A DNA stretch of 64,000 bases from Struthio camelus (GCF_040807025.1 NC_090982.1:50017112-50081111), one strand, 5' to 3'. Shown: positions 1 to 12,774, numbered from the stretch's first letter. Translations and numbers: made by a program. The notes: generated by a model from the sequence alone, not told the origin.

Positions 1-1430
1 CTTTTAGTGGTTAACCTGTAGCTGCTACCACAGTCCAACAAGAGTCTCTTACTAACATGAGACCCTCCCAGTTCCTAAGGTACATCAGACTTCCTCCTGT
101 GCTACAGCATGCATAAACAAAAATAAGTTTCAGCTGAAAAAGGGCCTTTGCTAGGAAGTGGGGAGATAAAGTCTTCTTTGAACAGAAGCCTTCCTCCAGC
201 TGTAAATGCCTGCTCAGCCTCAGTGCTTCACAGAGAAACAGGGGTGGTCAACCACACACACAGACATAAAACCTGACTTTTAATGCACAAAGGAAAAAAG
301 TTGCTATAGCCTTTCTGGCATTCCTCAATGATATATACTCGGTATAGGGCTAGAAACATGAAAAAAAGAAGCAGAGCAAGCAGCCTGCCAGCAATGTCCT
401 AGAAGCAGGGCTGAGATTTAGAAGCCAGCTCTTTGCAGGAACCCGGCTCTGATTACCACCGATCCCGCTGAAGCCAGTTCAGGGAATTGTATGTAAAAAT
501 GTATAAAAGTATGGTATATTATAAACCTGTTGACGTTACCTCATCAAAATTTAGATTGCAGCATTTTTCCAGAAAAGCAAGGGGAAACCCCAGTCTCTAT
601 CCTTATTTGATTAGTACCCTCTCTCCAGTGTTTCTTTAGACTAATCGCTTGTACGGATACATTTTCTAACAGTACTTACTTCAGTCACTGTTAAATTGTT
701 TCATACTTCTTCCTTGATTTTTTTTCTTCCTTCTCGGAACACCAAAAAGAATGACCAATTAGTTTCATATTCTGGAGGAAAAAATGGAATCTGAGAACCT
801 CTGTGCCATCCGCCTGAAGCAAATTTGCACTGTTGAGTTATATCAGAGGATTTTAAATTTGAAGTAATGGCATACCCTTGACCACAGCAGCATGAACAGC
901 TCTGCTAGAATTGCAAATGATTTTATGTACATGTTGGCAGCAAAACACTATTGATATCACAGTGTAAAAAGCGAATATAAAGTAGTGAGTAACTTGTTGC
1001 TACTGTCAATCACGGTTGTTTGTGGGTTACGATCAGGACAAGAGTTTGGATATGTAACATTGCTCCGAGAAGGGAACGTGGAGTAGAGAATACTAGACAG
1101 AGAAGGGAAATGATCGATAAGAAATGCTGCCTGAAGCCATTAAACAAACATCAGCAAACTGAGGAAATCTGTACGGATAAAATGACAAATCACTTTCATC
1201 ACAGTTTGTAGTTAGTATTTATGGATTCAGAAACATGGATAGGTAGATTTATGTAACGCCATTTATTAAGGCTCTCATTTTCCTATCTCCTGCGCAGCAC
1301 TGCTGCAATATGTCATATTTCAAGGTAGTTGTTTTGCACTCCCAGCTTTTCATTTAAATTAGCAACGCAAGTTGCGACTTAATTATAACGATGACACACA
1401 ATACCTCTGAGGGGTTCCCTCAGCACAAAA
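1..1430. other. AT-rich non-coding DNA, no gene recognised
   Basis: No open frame here resembles a protein and no repeat family is recognisable. The only structured element is a possible minus-strand exon at 680-771, listed separately. The stretch leads into a very CpG-dense islet at 1440. Confidence 0.5.
680..771 (-). other. candidate minus-strand exon (92 bp)
   Basis: Read on the minus strand, a pyrimidine-rich tract ending in CCATTTTTTCCTCCAG precedes base 771, and base 680 is followed by GTAAGTACTG, close to the donor consensus. One frame stays open for about 25 codons from the acceptor and then meets TAA near the end. The other two frames are closed, so a non-coding or untranslated exon is the likelier reading. 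It lies about 700 bp from the CpG islet at 1440-1593, which would be upstream for a minus-strand transcript. Only splice-site shape supports it, and chance pairs of this quality are expected in a window this size. Confidence 0.2.
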
Positions 1431-1439
1431 GGGCCAATC

Positions 1440-1593
1440 CGGCATCCGCAGACGACCTGCAAGGTTGTCCGCTTGGCAGCGTCACTGCCGCGGCGTTCAA
1501 GGAGACGGGTCGCGCCCGACCTCCTGTTGATTTAACCACAGACTGGTAAAAAATTCCTCGAGGGCCTCACGACCTTCCATCACTCAAGAACGG
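1440..1593. promoter_or_regulatory. short CpG-dense islet
   Basis: I count 12 CpG dinucleotides between 1440 and 1518 and 15 between 1440 and 1592, including CCGCGGCG and GGGTCGCGCCCG. The flanking DNA has roughly one CpG per 100 bp or fewer. Methylated vertebrate DNA loses CpG, so a cluster like this suggests a site kept unmethylated in the germ line, such as a small promoter or enhancer, or a recent GC-biased conversion patch. It is shorter than the usual 200-500 bp cut-off for a CpG island. No TATA box or initiator could be assigned with confidence. Confidence 0.4.
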
Positions 1594-1599
1594 CTGAGG

Positions 1600-3030
1600 A
1601 CAGATGTTTTCCATCAGACTGATAGTATTTTCACACTGCTTTCATTAAACTGTCATTTTAAAAACTGCTTCCACTTCAGGCCCCTTTCTGCTTTGTTAGT
1701 TTTAATGTATCTCTCTGCACCTCGTAGGGCAGGAGAGGCTCTCGTTGTGTGTAAATTCGCCAGAGATTAGGCCACTCACACACAGTTGCCTGCACCAGCT
1801 CCGCTGGTGATCAACAGCAAACTGGTTTGGGGCAAGAACAACCGTAAGAATTTCTACTTATTTATGGTCTGGTCTGAAAAGTTTTATGACGTATTAAGAC
1901 ATTGGGAAGCGAAACATTTATGCAACTTTGTTCTGAAAGAATCAGTAACTTTGATATACTAATGCTGCAGACCGTACTGCACGCTCAACACACAAAATGG
2001 ATGCTTCGGCTTGTCCCTGGCAGACATAAAATAAGATTTGAGAGCAACAGTGATATAGCAAGCACAGCAAATAAACTGTGTATAACTGAATCAAATGATC
2101 CTTTAAAAAGACACAGGTATTTGGATACCAAAATTTGAGAAAGTCGTGGATGTAATTTTTTTCTTCCAGAAATTCCATTCTTGTTTTCCCTGGCCTCGGA
2201 TATTTTCAGTTCTTGTAAAATGTTGCCCTTAGGAGCTATGAACTCAGAAAAACAATAAAATACATGCTTCATAAGAAAAAAATGTTTTCAGAAGTTGTGC
2301 TGCAACACAAGGGATGGGAAATCAGGTCATACACACTCGCACAAAAAAACTTGTTTTGGCTCATATTAAGAAGATAGAAGAAGATTAAGAAGATCTTATT
2401 TCTCTTTCATGCAATCACAGAATAATCAGAAGAAAATCCTGAGGTCTACCCAGGCTTAGAAGAATCTCTTTATGCCCTCCTAATCTGGGGGACATAGTGT
2501 AAAGACTAGTTCCTTGGTGCAAGGAATTAGCTGCTTGCCCATGTAGAGAATTATGGAAATAAAGCGGGAGGGCGAGGAGAAGGATGCTGGGCAGAGGCAC
2601 AGTATGAGGACATCGTCCTCCTTCTTGCAGCAGCTCTGCCTGGGGCGGATGGAGAAGCCGACCTGGTGGCCTTTTGTTAGACCTGCTTCCAGTAGTGGTC
2701 CACGTGCCAGAGCTATATCCAGGCGCCACCAGTTCACGTACTGCTTCAAAAAACAAATCTTGAGTATACAGAGGCCGCCAGTTCCAGCAGCAGTAGCTGC
2801 TGAGTACTGAGAGCTCAGCGGTTCCCTGATACAGGTCATTCTACATCTAGGTGTGCACCTATTTTTAAAACCGTCTATGGATAACTGGGAAGAAAGAAAA
2901 CAAAAAGGACAAAATAAGACATAGTTAGACATTTTCCCGTATTTCTAGTTCCTATTCCTATCAAAAAGATGAATCGATACTAAGGATTCGAGCCTACTCC
3001 CAATTAACTTGATAAGTGCTCTTTTCCCTT
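1600..3030. other. non-coding DNA with short overlapping open frames
   Basis: Open frames of 78-150 codons overlap on both strands at 1902-2272 and 2415-2932. None shows a domain, a signal peptide or a codon pattern favouring one strand. The stretch near 2540-2720 is somewhat GC-richer than its surroundings. I see no gene here. Confidence 0.45.
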
Positions 3031-3036
3031 AACCAG

Positions 3037-3115
3037 GGTGATGATAACAGTTTCCTACCTCATAAGGATGTTCTGAGGCTGTATAGATTTTGTGAAGTGC
3101 TCAGATACTTCAATA
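3037..3115 (+). mobile_element. MIR-type SINE fragment, 3' part
   Basis: The stretch contains CCTACCTCATAAGGATGTTC (3054-3073) followed by GTGAAGTGCTCAGATACTTC (3092-3111). This matches the order of the 3' half of amniote MIR-type SINEs: an ACCTACCTCATAGGGTTGT-like block, then an AAGTGCTTTGAGAT-like block. The tRNA-like 5' half is not recognisable. The element is old and decayed. Assignment is from memory of the consensus, not from an alignment run. Confidence 0.55.
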
Positions 3116-3119
3116 ACAG

Positions 3120-4555
3120 GGAATCAAAAGGAAATAGATAAAATTCAGCCTGGCAGTGAAAACAGACTTACTGAAAATGACCTCCTAGTGTACAATGAAA
3201 TTATAAGAAAGATATATAAGGAATAGTCCTGCTTTTGTATATTTATTATACCTAATAGATAACAGAAACAGTAACTGCATTTTTTTGTATTTTATCTTAC
3301 CACAGCACTTGATAGGCTTCAAGATTTAAGTGCCATAGGTTTTGATATGAGTGTTGTCACATGTAACAAGAGCTGGTTAAAGGACTATAACTTACTTTTG
3401 CTATTATTCGACCCCAAACCCACAAGGCCACCTCCCCTCCCTGTTTGCCACAGAATTTGAAAACCGACTGTTGAGAACATACTTGAGATGCAAATCGATT
3501 CTGAATGTTTCAGGTATTATATTAATTTGTCAAAGGCCAGAATCTGCTTCAATCTTCCAAATTACGAACTGCTGGGGAAAGACAACGAGACCTTTCTCCC
3601 ATGAGTAGCCTGAAAGAGCTACCGTGCTTATGTCTGCACACATAGACAAACACTCCTGAATAGACTTCCCAAGTGCTCTCTGAGTCTGTACACCCATAAC
3701 CAATCTACCAGTGCACTTTGGTCCAGCAAACACTTAACAACAGGCCAATTTCTTCAAAAAAGATGTTTTGCAGTAGCTTAGCAACTGGTATATTCTACTA
3801 ATATCCATGCAGAGGGTATTTATTAAACCCTCTCTGGTAGAATTATGTGAAAACTCTTTCATTCAAAAAGAATGAAATTTTGATTTTAAAACCCTTTTTA
3901 TGAGGCTAAACATTAATTGGATCTCTCCCATCTTTGAGTGAATAAAAAGTGTAATGTTATTGATTGCCATGCACTTCTTTCTATCAATCAGGAGTGTTTC
4001 AGTTTGATTTTTAATATATACCTCTATTTTATCCTTTTTTTTTCACTTTTTCACCTTTTCTGTAAGTTACAATACATTGGCACAATTCAACTTTTAGAGA
4101 AAGTTTTCACATTCAGTCTTTATTCCCAGTTCAGCCTTTTTATCATCATTTTCAGCTCTTCTTTGAACACATTCAGTCACACTATATGGGGCTTACCTAA
4201 TACCAGGTCTTTCATGACACAACAGAGAGACTTTAATATATGAGGGTTCTAAAGCTTAATAATTTGCTTTACACAGTATTTCCTTCATTCCACATCACAT
4301 AAGTTTCATTGATGGCCATAACTGGAAAAGTAACTTATTGTTGCCATTTTTAACATCCACAATTATTTCAGAGCTTCACAAAGTTACATTCCACAGTTTG
4401 GATCAAATGAAGTAAGATTCGTTCCTCACTGCGCAGTTCCTCTGGCCGAATGATACCCACCCTGGTAGTTACACTAGAGGTAGGCGTCTGAAATAGCAAA
4501 AACCTGCTTCTCAGTTTATGATCTTTGCTTTTCTTCTCAAGGAACTTTGAACAAC
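3120..4555. other. AT-rich non-coding DNA, nothing recognised
   Basis: No repeat, exon or RNA gene stands out. A T-rich stretch around 4010-4170 gives a 101-codon hydrophobic open frame that is explained by base composition (runs of TTT, ATT and CTT) and not by a real membrane protein. Confidence 0.5.
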
Positions 4556-4563
4556 TGATAACG

Positions 4564-5138
4564 GTATTCACCGATTTTTGGTGCCTGTCAGTTCTGTGCC
4601 CACTGCTTGAGGTAGCCTGTGCTTGGCACGCAGGCGACCGCGGCTTCCACTCTGCAGCAAACGCCGGTCGGCTGATTTGTTGAAACTTCTCATTGTTAGT
4701 CTTCACCCTCATCCTTCTGAGCTAGGGGATCTGAGAACAAATAAGGAACCGCCTGCATACACATGCAAACAAATACGGTCTGAGGCATCCACTTTGCAGG
4801 AGCAGGGAAATGAAGGTTTTCTTCTCGGGAGATGAGCTGTAAATCAGGAGGGGCTGAGAGAACAGGCCAAACGGATGAGAGCGATTCTCCTCATCGCATT
4901 AATCATCGTGAATCTGCTTCGGTCAGAGCAAAGCTCTGTGTGGGACACAGGCGGTGGGCAGGCACCTTGCCAACATCTGAAGGCAGCCCCCTTATAACCG
5001 AGTTACAGGCTTCGGACGACGGTGCCGCATGGCTGTTGTCCTGAGCCTTGCATGTCATGTTGGTGTCTCAGCTCCATCTCTCACCACGTGTTGGAGACGC
5101 CACATCACACAAAGATGCTTAACCCCGCCATCCATTGC
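4564..5138. promoter_or_regulatory. CpG-enriched region of about 570 bp
   Basis: About 27 CpG dinucleotides fall between 4564 and 5138, near 4.7 per 100 bp and several times the density of the neighbouring DNA. Examples are ACCGCGG near 4639, ACGCCGGTCGG near 4671 and CGGACGACGGTGCCG near 5013. Open frames occur on both strands, the longest being 114 codons on the minus strand at 4368-4712, but none has a recognisable domain. A weak orphan CpG island, an unannotated promoter or a biased gene-conversion patch are all possible. Confidence 0.35.
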
Positions 5139-5144
5139 GTTACA

Positions 5145-8100
5145 GAAAAGTCAGCCTGGCTGGGAAGTTAAAGAGCAGCTGAATAAAGAGTTCTGGCACT
5201 AGCAGAGCATTCTTGTTTGGACTAAATCTAGAACAATACGTATTTTTTGGAAACAGCGCTACCTTATCTTTCAGTCTTGCCACCGTATTGCTAAGAAGAA
5301 ACTGGGCAAGGCAGTTTGAATTACAATAATGGTGTGTTTAAATACAATAAAATATGTAATTCCATAGCGAGTACGAGCAGCCTACTGCTTAATGGTAAAA
5401 GAGATAAAATTTAAGGTGGGACAAACTCAGACTTGGCTTTCAGCATCTGCCTAAGGCTGAAAATTTTTATAAAGTTCTATATTCTTAATATTTCTTCAGT
5501 TTATTTTCCAACAGACTTAACCCACTTTGAATAAACTGCCAAATCTCACTTTCAATTTATATGCCTCTCTTAATGGGATTCTCTAATTAATCAATTGAAA
5601 TTTTGGAGTAATTAATTCAAAGCTGATTTGAGATAAATGCAAATTCCCACTTTACATTCACTTAAGACCATAGTTCTATTGTATTATTTATCTCTTAATC
5701 CTGATGTTGAGTCAGTTAACCCAGACAGCTCCGTCCTACTTGCACACAGTGCCCTTTGATGAACAGGGTGTTTCTTTTCTGGCTTTAAACATTTTGAAGG
5801 AAATGTTTCTGCATATACAGGTAAAGACAGGAAAATATTCCTTTCTCACCAGCTCCTACTAACTGAAATAGATTAAAGCTTTCAGTCTACCATGTACTTG
5901 AGAATATATAAATTCTGTAAGTTGTCAGCCTTCAGGTTTATAGCGTTCTTTCATGCAAATGCTGACAAATGCTCCTTGACTTTAAGTCTGAATTAAATAT
6001 TACTCTTTATTTAGCTGTTCCTTATTGGTTTGCTCTTTTACTTCATAGCCAGGCTGACTTTTCTGTGACAGCCATATAATATGAAGGATTCCTCTTTTCC
6101 TTTAACATTTCATTATTCTAAGGACAAAATAATGGAAAATAATACAGCAGGCCTGTGAATATCAGTACCAAAAGGTAATCTTAAACATATCTAATTGGGT
6201 AACAAAGGGTTTCTGGTAATCGTAGTACTGTTAGGAAGAAGTAGCTCCAGGACAAAATGGGTTTCAACAGTCCCAAATGTTACATGCCCCATAGTGAGCC
6301 TCTCCAACTGCAAAACTGTGTCCTGCAATCTGCTGTGCACTGAAAGTGCAAAGCCGAATTATAGGCAAACTTGCTGCCAGTCAGCGCAGCTGAGGATGTG
6401 AGCCAGATTTTGAAGTTCTCTCCTCTCTTAAAACAGACGATACCTTAATATGGCCTGAAGCAGGTTTGTACGCATCTCTTTTGCAGTGATTCTAAGCCTT
6501 TTCAACATTTTTAGTTACTGTTGCAAAAGGAAAAAAAAATCTTCTGTCTTGCTCTCCGCAAAGTGAGCATTACTATGACCTTCAGGTTAACAATCCATAC
6601 GGCAGCGCTATTTTTAACTTAACTTGCAAGGGTTCTGCAGAGAGCGGAGTTAAAAGCTCCGCCATTAAAAATCGAATCTTTACCAACAGTTACCTCAGAC
6701 TGTCACATGAAATGCTGGAATCATAACTATAGGTTAGCTGTTGGCACTATATGATTTATGCGTGGGTGGAGGTGGATATTTCAGATAGCGCTGTGTTAAG
6801 AGTTGGTGTTAAAGGTTGATTCCTACCACTAATTCCAGCGCCAAAATTACAATTGATTGGCTGTATATAACCACAGAAAGCTACAAAAATTAAGAATACG
6901 TCATCCCTAGTTAGATGGAAACTGTGAGCCCAGGAGGTCCTTAACAATTTACTGATATTTCAATGTACTGGCATCTTTGTTCCTGTCTGTGCAGCTGTAA
7001 TACTTAGGTAAAAGCAGAAACCCACCTGACAAGAAAATTGAAATCTTTAGATCTGCATAAAGATATTACATAAATATATTTAATTAAACATTGCTACGGT
7101 CAACAAATAAACTTGCAAAGATCTGAGAATCTCATTCCTTTTTAGTTTGCCCTCCCATAAATTGAATCAAAGCAGCAACATTTCTAAGTGTCCAATTTGC
7201 ATCCCAGATAAGGTGAACAGAGAGACAGACACTCAGACACACTTGAGCTACAGCCCAAATAACCTCTTCAAATCAAAGGGAAGAGAAAAAAGGCAGAAAT
7301 GTTTTCTAAAACAATGTCTTTTGTAAAACAGGCGAACTTCCTTTGCTAATGATTCAGCAGCTTTCTAAATATTTCAGAAAATGGTAAGAAATATGTCTAT
7401 AAGAATATTAAATAATGTAACATTTAAACTCCTTTGAAAACAAGAAAAGAGCAGTCCTGTAGCATTCTACAGAGAAGAAGCAACTAACCAAAGGCATTTC
7501 GGTGCCTAAATATGCAAATACGTATCTGATGGATTTTCAAACGTGTGCAAGAATGTGCCTTCCTCCCATTTTAATCATTCAGTTAGAAACCTGAATTGTG
7601 TCAGTCATTTAATCTATCTGTCATCATCTTCTGAAAGGTGGCCCTAGGTCCTTATTTCCAGGAGAAATGAGGAACCCTATAAAAGTCTCTTGGCTTTCCC
7701 AGTCGTGAAACCTCTAGAAATCACTACCCAAACAGAACACCCCGCCTGAAGCTGTCCAGTTGCCTTTCCCAGTGACTTCTAGCACAGGACTAATGAGACA
7801 CTTTTTCATGGCTGGTGCACCCCTTATAGCTGGAAGAAATTAATGAGAACTAACGAGAGACTAACTTTTTTTCCTTTCTGTGTGACGTAACTCTTAATCC
7901 TCCTTGAACCACTGGAAATCGGAAGATTTACAGAGACCTGAGAATCCGGTTTTCAAAGTGCACTCACAGGTCCCAGATATCTTACTAGCAGTATGACAGT
8001 GTTAAACCACGCAAAATAAATAACTTGAAAAGACATCACTACTGTGTCCACTCAGACCCTAAAACTGAGAACAAAGTATAACAAATTACGGACGACCTGC

Positions 8101-8815
8101 CAGTGCATGAGGTGGTATAGTAGTCCTCCCCCATACTCTCCCTCCTCAGGCGTTAATCCCTTTTTCAGAGTCAGGGTTAGACGATACGTGATTCTTTATA
8201 GGTTATGTACTCTGCATCTTCTGAAATTAATTAAGAAGAACAATGGATGTATTTAAAGTAATAAACAAGCAGGCAGTAAACAGAATCAGTTAGCCAAACT
8301 GTAATTTTCAATTTAACACTAACACATATAGAGATACAAACAGAATGATATAAAATTCAATCCAATCCCTGTATCTCTGTAGAAAACCAATTTATTCATA
8401 AAAACACATTTTAAATAGCGATTTGATGGATAAGATGATCTTTGAATGGCTGAAGCAAATAATAGGATTAGAGTTGGATACAAACCAAAATCCTGGATAT
8501 GAATATCACTAGGCTTTGGGAAAGTTCATATTGAGATTGCAATTTCATCACTACCTGTTGAACAGGGGATCCAGCCAGACTCACAACTTTGGGAAAGGCA
8601 GAGGCGTATCACTCTGAGATCAGACCTGTGGGGCTTCCGCTTCCTCCCACAGCTTAGCACAGACCTCTCATCAAACCAGAAAGCAGATCAATAACTACCG
8701 AGTGAGCAACTATTATTCCTATGTAATAACAGTCTGCTAGTTGCAACAACTGGTAAATAGGAATTAACGTAACATAAAAGTAATCTTTGTAGAATTCATT
8801 ATCTCCTTCTTAAGC
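5145..8815. other. AT-rich non-coding DNA with a homeodomain-type motif cluster
   Basis: No gene or repeat is recognised. At 5584-5617 the sequence TAATTAATCAATTG is followed 12 bases later by TAATTAATT. These are TAAT-core sites of the kind bound by homeodomain proteins, but in AT-rich DNA they also arise by chance. The region around 5560-5760 and 5940-6060, with octamer-like ATGCAAAT at 5955, reads like possible conserved regulatory DNA. I cannot test that here. Confidence 0.35.
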
Positions 8816-8817
8816 AA

Positions 8818-9530
8818 TTAGAAGGTCTTGAATTCATTCCGATATGAAAACCAGAAATGGTGAATCAGGTATCTGCCTGAAAATCGGAATAAAAAACAGC
8901 TTGCATCCCTGTGAAGCTGTGAGGGATGGGAGCAGAGAGGGACCCTTCTACTTCCCCTTCCCTTTGCTGACCTTTTGGAGGTAGTGTATCCCTTCCCAGC
9001 CTGTGGAGGAATCCCATCTCTTCCCTTCCTCTTGGTCAGGTCTGGGAAGCAAGTCCCCCACCCAAAAGTCTGCGGTTTAATCCCCTGGGCATACGTAATT
9101 GGCACATTACGGGTAACAAGAGCACAGGTGTTTATTCCCTGCTCTGACCAGAGGATGTGGGAAAGCAGTGGGCACCGCACTGACCCTGAATTGTACGCTC
9201 TGTTGAGAGGGAAGATACATGAGCTTAGGTTTAGCTGTAGGTGCAACACCACGTGTTTTTTCGCAGTTTCTAGTCGCTTGGGAGACTGACAGAGCAAGCT
9301 TGCATCGGACAGCTAAATACTGTATGACATCGCATTGTGACAATGAAGAAAAGGAGGAAGAGCAGGTTTGGGAGCCTTGCTCTTGTTTTCCCTCTCCTGA
9401 CAGAACAGAAGTGGCCAGGTCAGGGTGTTACTGTATCCCAAGGGACCGTTCAGGAAGCATGTGCTTCCTAGCACCACAGCTTATGCTGTGTCTCCCAAGG
9501 AAGAATTTCTCTCATTTGTCTCAGGCCTAG
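8818..9530. other. GC-richer stretch with long open frames on both strands
   Basis: A 159-codon frame on the minus strand (8818-9297, ATG at its start) overlaps 103-104-codon frames on the plus strand (8975-9289 and 9219-9530). GC content and CpG are visibly higher than in the flanks, with about nine CpG between 9110 and 9450. A fair splice acceptor, CACGTGTTTTTTCGCAG, ends near 9265 on the plus strand. No frame shows a domain, and raised GC by itself lengthens chance frames. Possible readings are a long non-coding RNA exon, the remains of an inserted element, or ordinary GC-rich DNA. Confidence 0.2.
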
Positions 9531-9534
9531 CATG

Positions 9535-11620
9535 GCTTTGCACTGTCACAAAGGTGGACAAAGAACTAAGGGTATAACCTGGCCCTGGGCATAAATGCAC
9601 AGAACAAACAGGGCAAGAATTTTTACACCCTTGCAAAAGAATATTTCAGCCTTATTTCCAAATCAAAAGTGAAAGCATCAATACTAAGCTATCCTCTGAA
9701 CCTTTTCATAATCGATTTATTCTAGCCCCTGCCTATTACAGTAACACCGATATGATTTTGACAGTAAACCATCACTTTTGTTAGTTTGCCAACTGTAATA
9801 ATTTATCTTAGAGCTGAAGCCATTTTCAGGCAACACAGTTGAACAGTTAGGTGCTCACTGTCCCAGATTCCCAGAGAAATAGCCCCTCCAGGGCCCCATA
9901 TGGCTTCGAGGGTGTGAGGCCAGTGCATCCTAAATACATCAGAAATACTGGGCTTGTTCTGTGCAATTGATCTGTGTGCGTAAATTCTGGCAATCCCAGA
10001 TTTATTCCATATCCACAGGTCACCGTGCATTCTGAACGAGCTGAATTAACTGCATGGATTCTGGCATAATAGAAACCTGCAATATAAATCTAGGACATTA
10101 AGGACTGATTGGGCTCCTAGGACTTCCTTCTCTTTTGGTAACCGTGGCTGATGTCAAAAACATATTGAGTTCATGTTCTTCTTTAGAAAATGTGAAATCT
10201 TCCTCATTTTGTTTAAAACTTGAAAATAAATTCGCACCTAGTTGGCCAGCAAGTGACCCAGCCAAGGAAGATTACTTCAGCATAAAACATGCTAAAAAGG
10301 TAATTTAATTATTTTATGCACTTATATTGTTAATCATGATTCAGTTGCCCAAAATGTAAAAGCTTTGGCTGTGTAATCCAGCCTTAGGGTCCTCATTGTT
10401 TTGCAGTTTTTAAACCAGGAAGGCTGATTTAGAGGAAAAAAAACATATTTTGCTGGGGAAAGATGCCAAGACAGTTACCTTAAATATATAATGAAAACCC
10501 CATATAAACACACCATTATAGAGAATATTTAATTTCATTGTCTTTCCAACCACTCCCATAGCATTTTGGTTATAGAAGACAGTGCAACCAAATGTCAGGT
10601 ACTCTTACTGTGAGGAGTAAAAAAGTAAGGTATTTATATGCACTGACTGACAGTTGCATAGGCAACTGAAGTCACTGCCTACCCTTCCTTTTAGCATCTG
10701 TCTGCTATAGAGAGGAGAGTTAATTCTGCACCCCATAAAAACATACCTATTCATAAATAAGTCATGAACTATCTACAGTCAAATGAATATTTTACTGGTA
10801 AAATGTGACTTACTCTGAGTTGGTGCAGGTTGGCTGACAGAGGGGAAAGTTCTACAGCCAAATGCCTTTAGCACTCAGAAACAGTCCTTTTCTCATTTAT
10901 AAGAGTGTATGTAGACCAACAGTTTACAAAGAAATAATACAAAGATAAAACACAAGAAGAAAAACAGTAATGGTTCTTGTGGGTTACTGACTCCTATAAT
11001 ACATTTTGTAAGTCTGTATAAAGAGAACTTATAAACTATATCCCAAATTATACCCGTATAATTTATAAAACATATGTATTTACATACAATGCATTCATAA
11101 GAACTTACTTTGCTTTGCAATGGGTCCACTGAATTCTGAATTAGATGAAGTATCTAATTCCATGTACATTATCCATTTTAGTAATACATCTGTAAAACAC
11201 CAAAGGAGTCTTTAAGATCCCTACAACAAAAAAGCCACTAGAATTTGCTAGTAAACTGCATAAAATAATATGTAGAATTTATTGTCAGGTAGCTTATAGG
11301 AATTCTCCAGTTGGAAAGCACCCCACAGCTGAAATTTAACACAACAGTGGTGAAAAATAACTAAGAACAGATTAACTGTTACAAACCTCGGTCACTTTTA
11401 GATTATATACCCTCTAAAATCATTGCAACATATTTCTAGATTAAACTTCAGCCATTTTATTCTCTTCCCCTTTCTCAAAAAAGCATTAGGAATTCAGCTT
11501 ACTGGAAACGTATAGTTCAGTAGCAAATGGAAGTTTTGAAGGACTTATGGTTTTTAGACATCAGAGGTAAAGGAACAACTAGCAAATATTACTGCTTGAG
11601 ACCTGCTAAAAAGTGAGCCC
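9535..11620. other. AT-rich non-coding DNA, nothing recognised
   Basis: Short frames only, none with protein-like composition. No tandem repeat longer than a few units and no repeat family recognised. Confidence 0.5.
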
Positions 11621-11624
11621 ATGC

Positions 11625-11725
11625 CTTTGCACATGTACATGGTACTTTAGAAACAGCTAAAGCAAGCGGTCTCCACCTCAATGAGCTCACATTTCAGGTG
11701 AGGGAAGATAAGACATAGGGAAGGA
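11625..11725 (+). mobile_element. possible decayed amniote SINE-like repeat
   Basis: The order of blocks, ACATGTACATGGTACTTTAG then CCACCTCAATGAGCTCACAT then GGGAAGATAAGACATAGG, follows an old repeat common in turtles, crocodilians and birds. That repeat reads like GGCACTGTACAAACA, CCTGCCCCAAAGAGCTCACA, TAAGACAAG. A better-preserved piece of the same family seems to lie at 46996-47093. The match here is weak and rests on block order. Confidence 0.35.
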
Positions 11726-11729
11726 ATTC

Positions 11730-12770
11730 TCACTGGCTTTATTGAAAAGCAGGTTTTGACCTGAGTGGACAAGGAGGAGTGTGAAAGGATAACAGTGTGA
11801 ACAAGGAATTGTTCCTGTCGTGAAAAATGTTGGGAAACATGCAGGATTATTTTTCAAAATTCAGTGGTAACTCTGAATACTCATTGTCAGACTTTGCAAA
11901 TTTAAGCCAATCCAAAAGAAATTGCAAGCCTGAGTGAAGAAAAGGATGACACAAAGACAAAATGACTGACTACAATTTCTGTAACTCTCTTTGCTTATTA
12001 CTGTGCTAATTTACATAGGTTAATGAAGAAAATACTGGTTATATTATGAGGCACGTAAGTTTGAATAAGAGTAGTTAGCCTTCATTTATGCTACTCAATT
12101 ATATACCCTGTACTGTACAGGGTGAAAATGCTTGGGAGTTAAATGATGGGAGAGGATCTGTAGTTACATTTTTCAGGAAATGGTGTAAGAACTGCAATGA
12201 ACAAAAATTCACAGCTGTAACAGTGCGTGTTTGTCATAGTAAAAATAAAAGCTACTGAGAGTTCAACAACACAGCTCTGTCTTCGATAGATCAATACTCG
12301 GGGGACAACGGAAGATATATTAATAGCTCACTAAGGAGAGTGTACCCTATCAAACAGAATAGATAGGAGTCAAAGACAATGACTTCATTTTCATGCATGA
12401 GGCCACACAAAGACAATTACTTTCAAGAAAATCATAAAGGATTATAATGGGTTGGGTATTTTGTCCAGAATATTCGTAAAGCAGAGAAAAAAGAGCATTG
12501 AGCGTTTTTAAAACAAAAAAATCAGTACAGATTACTAAATTCTTATAAGACATGGAGAGTATTTTAATATTATTGTGGTATAAATTATGACTAAAAAATA
12601 TCTCCTTCATGCTTTTGAAGCATGCGTATGTCCCTAAGAGGAAATGTTTGGCAAACGCTCATTTCTTAGTGATTACCACGTCATGACCAGAGTATGAGCT
12701 AAGTTCCTGCAAAGGGATGTGCGCTCTGCCATGTTGAATGCTGTCTTACCTAATTCTTCACTTTGTTCTG
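11730..12770. other. AT-rich non-coding DNA, nothing recognised
   Basis: No gene or known repeat seen. The region ends in the pyrimidine-rich tract that forms the acceptor of the candidate exon at 12775. Confidence 0.5.
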
Positions 12771-12774
12771 CCAG

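Noticed and set aside
2411..2470. AATCACAGAATAATCAGAAG as a possible reverse-oriented CR1 end
   Set aside because: It resembles the terminal CR1 octamer region for about 15 bases only, and the following sequence does not continue the match.
3938..4243. 101-codon hydrophobic plus-strand frame that looks like a small membrane protein
   Set aside because: The hydrophobicity comes from T-rich DNA (TTT, ATT, CTT codons). There is no signal peptide pattern with a sensible soluble part, and no other support.
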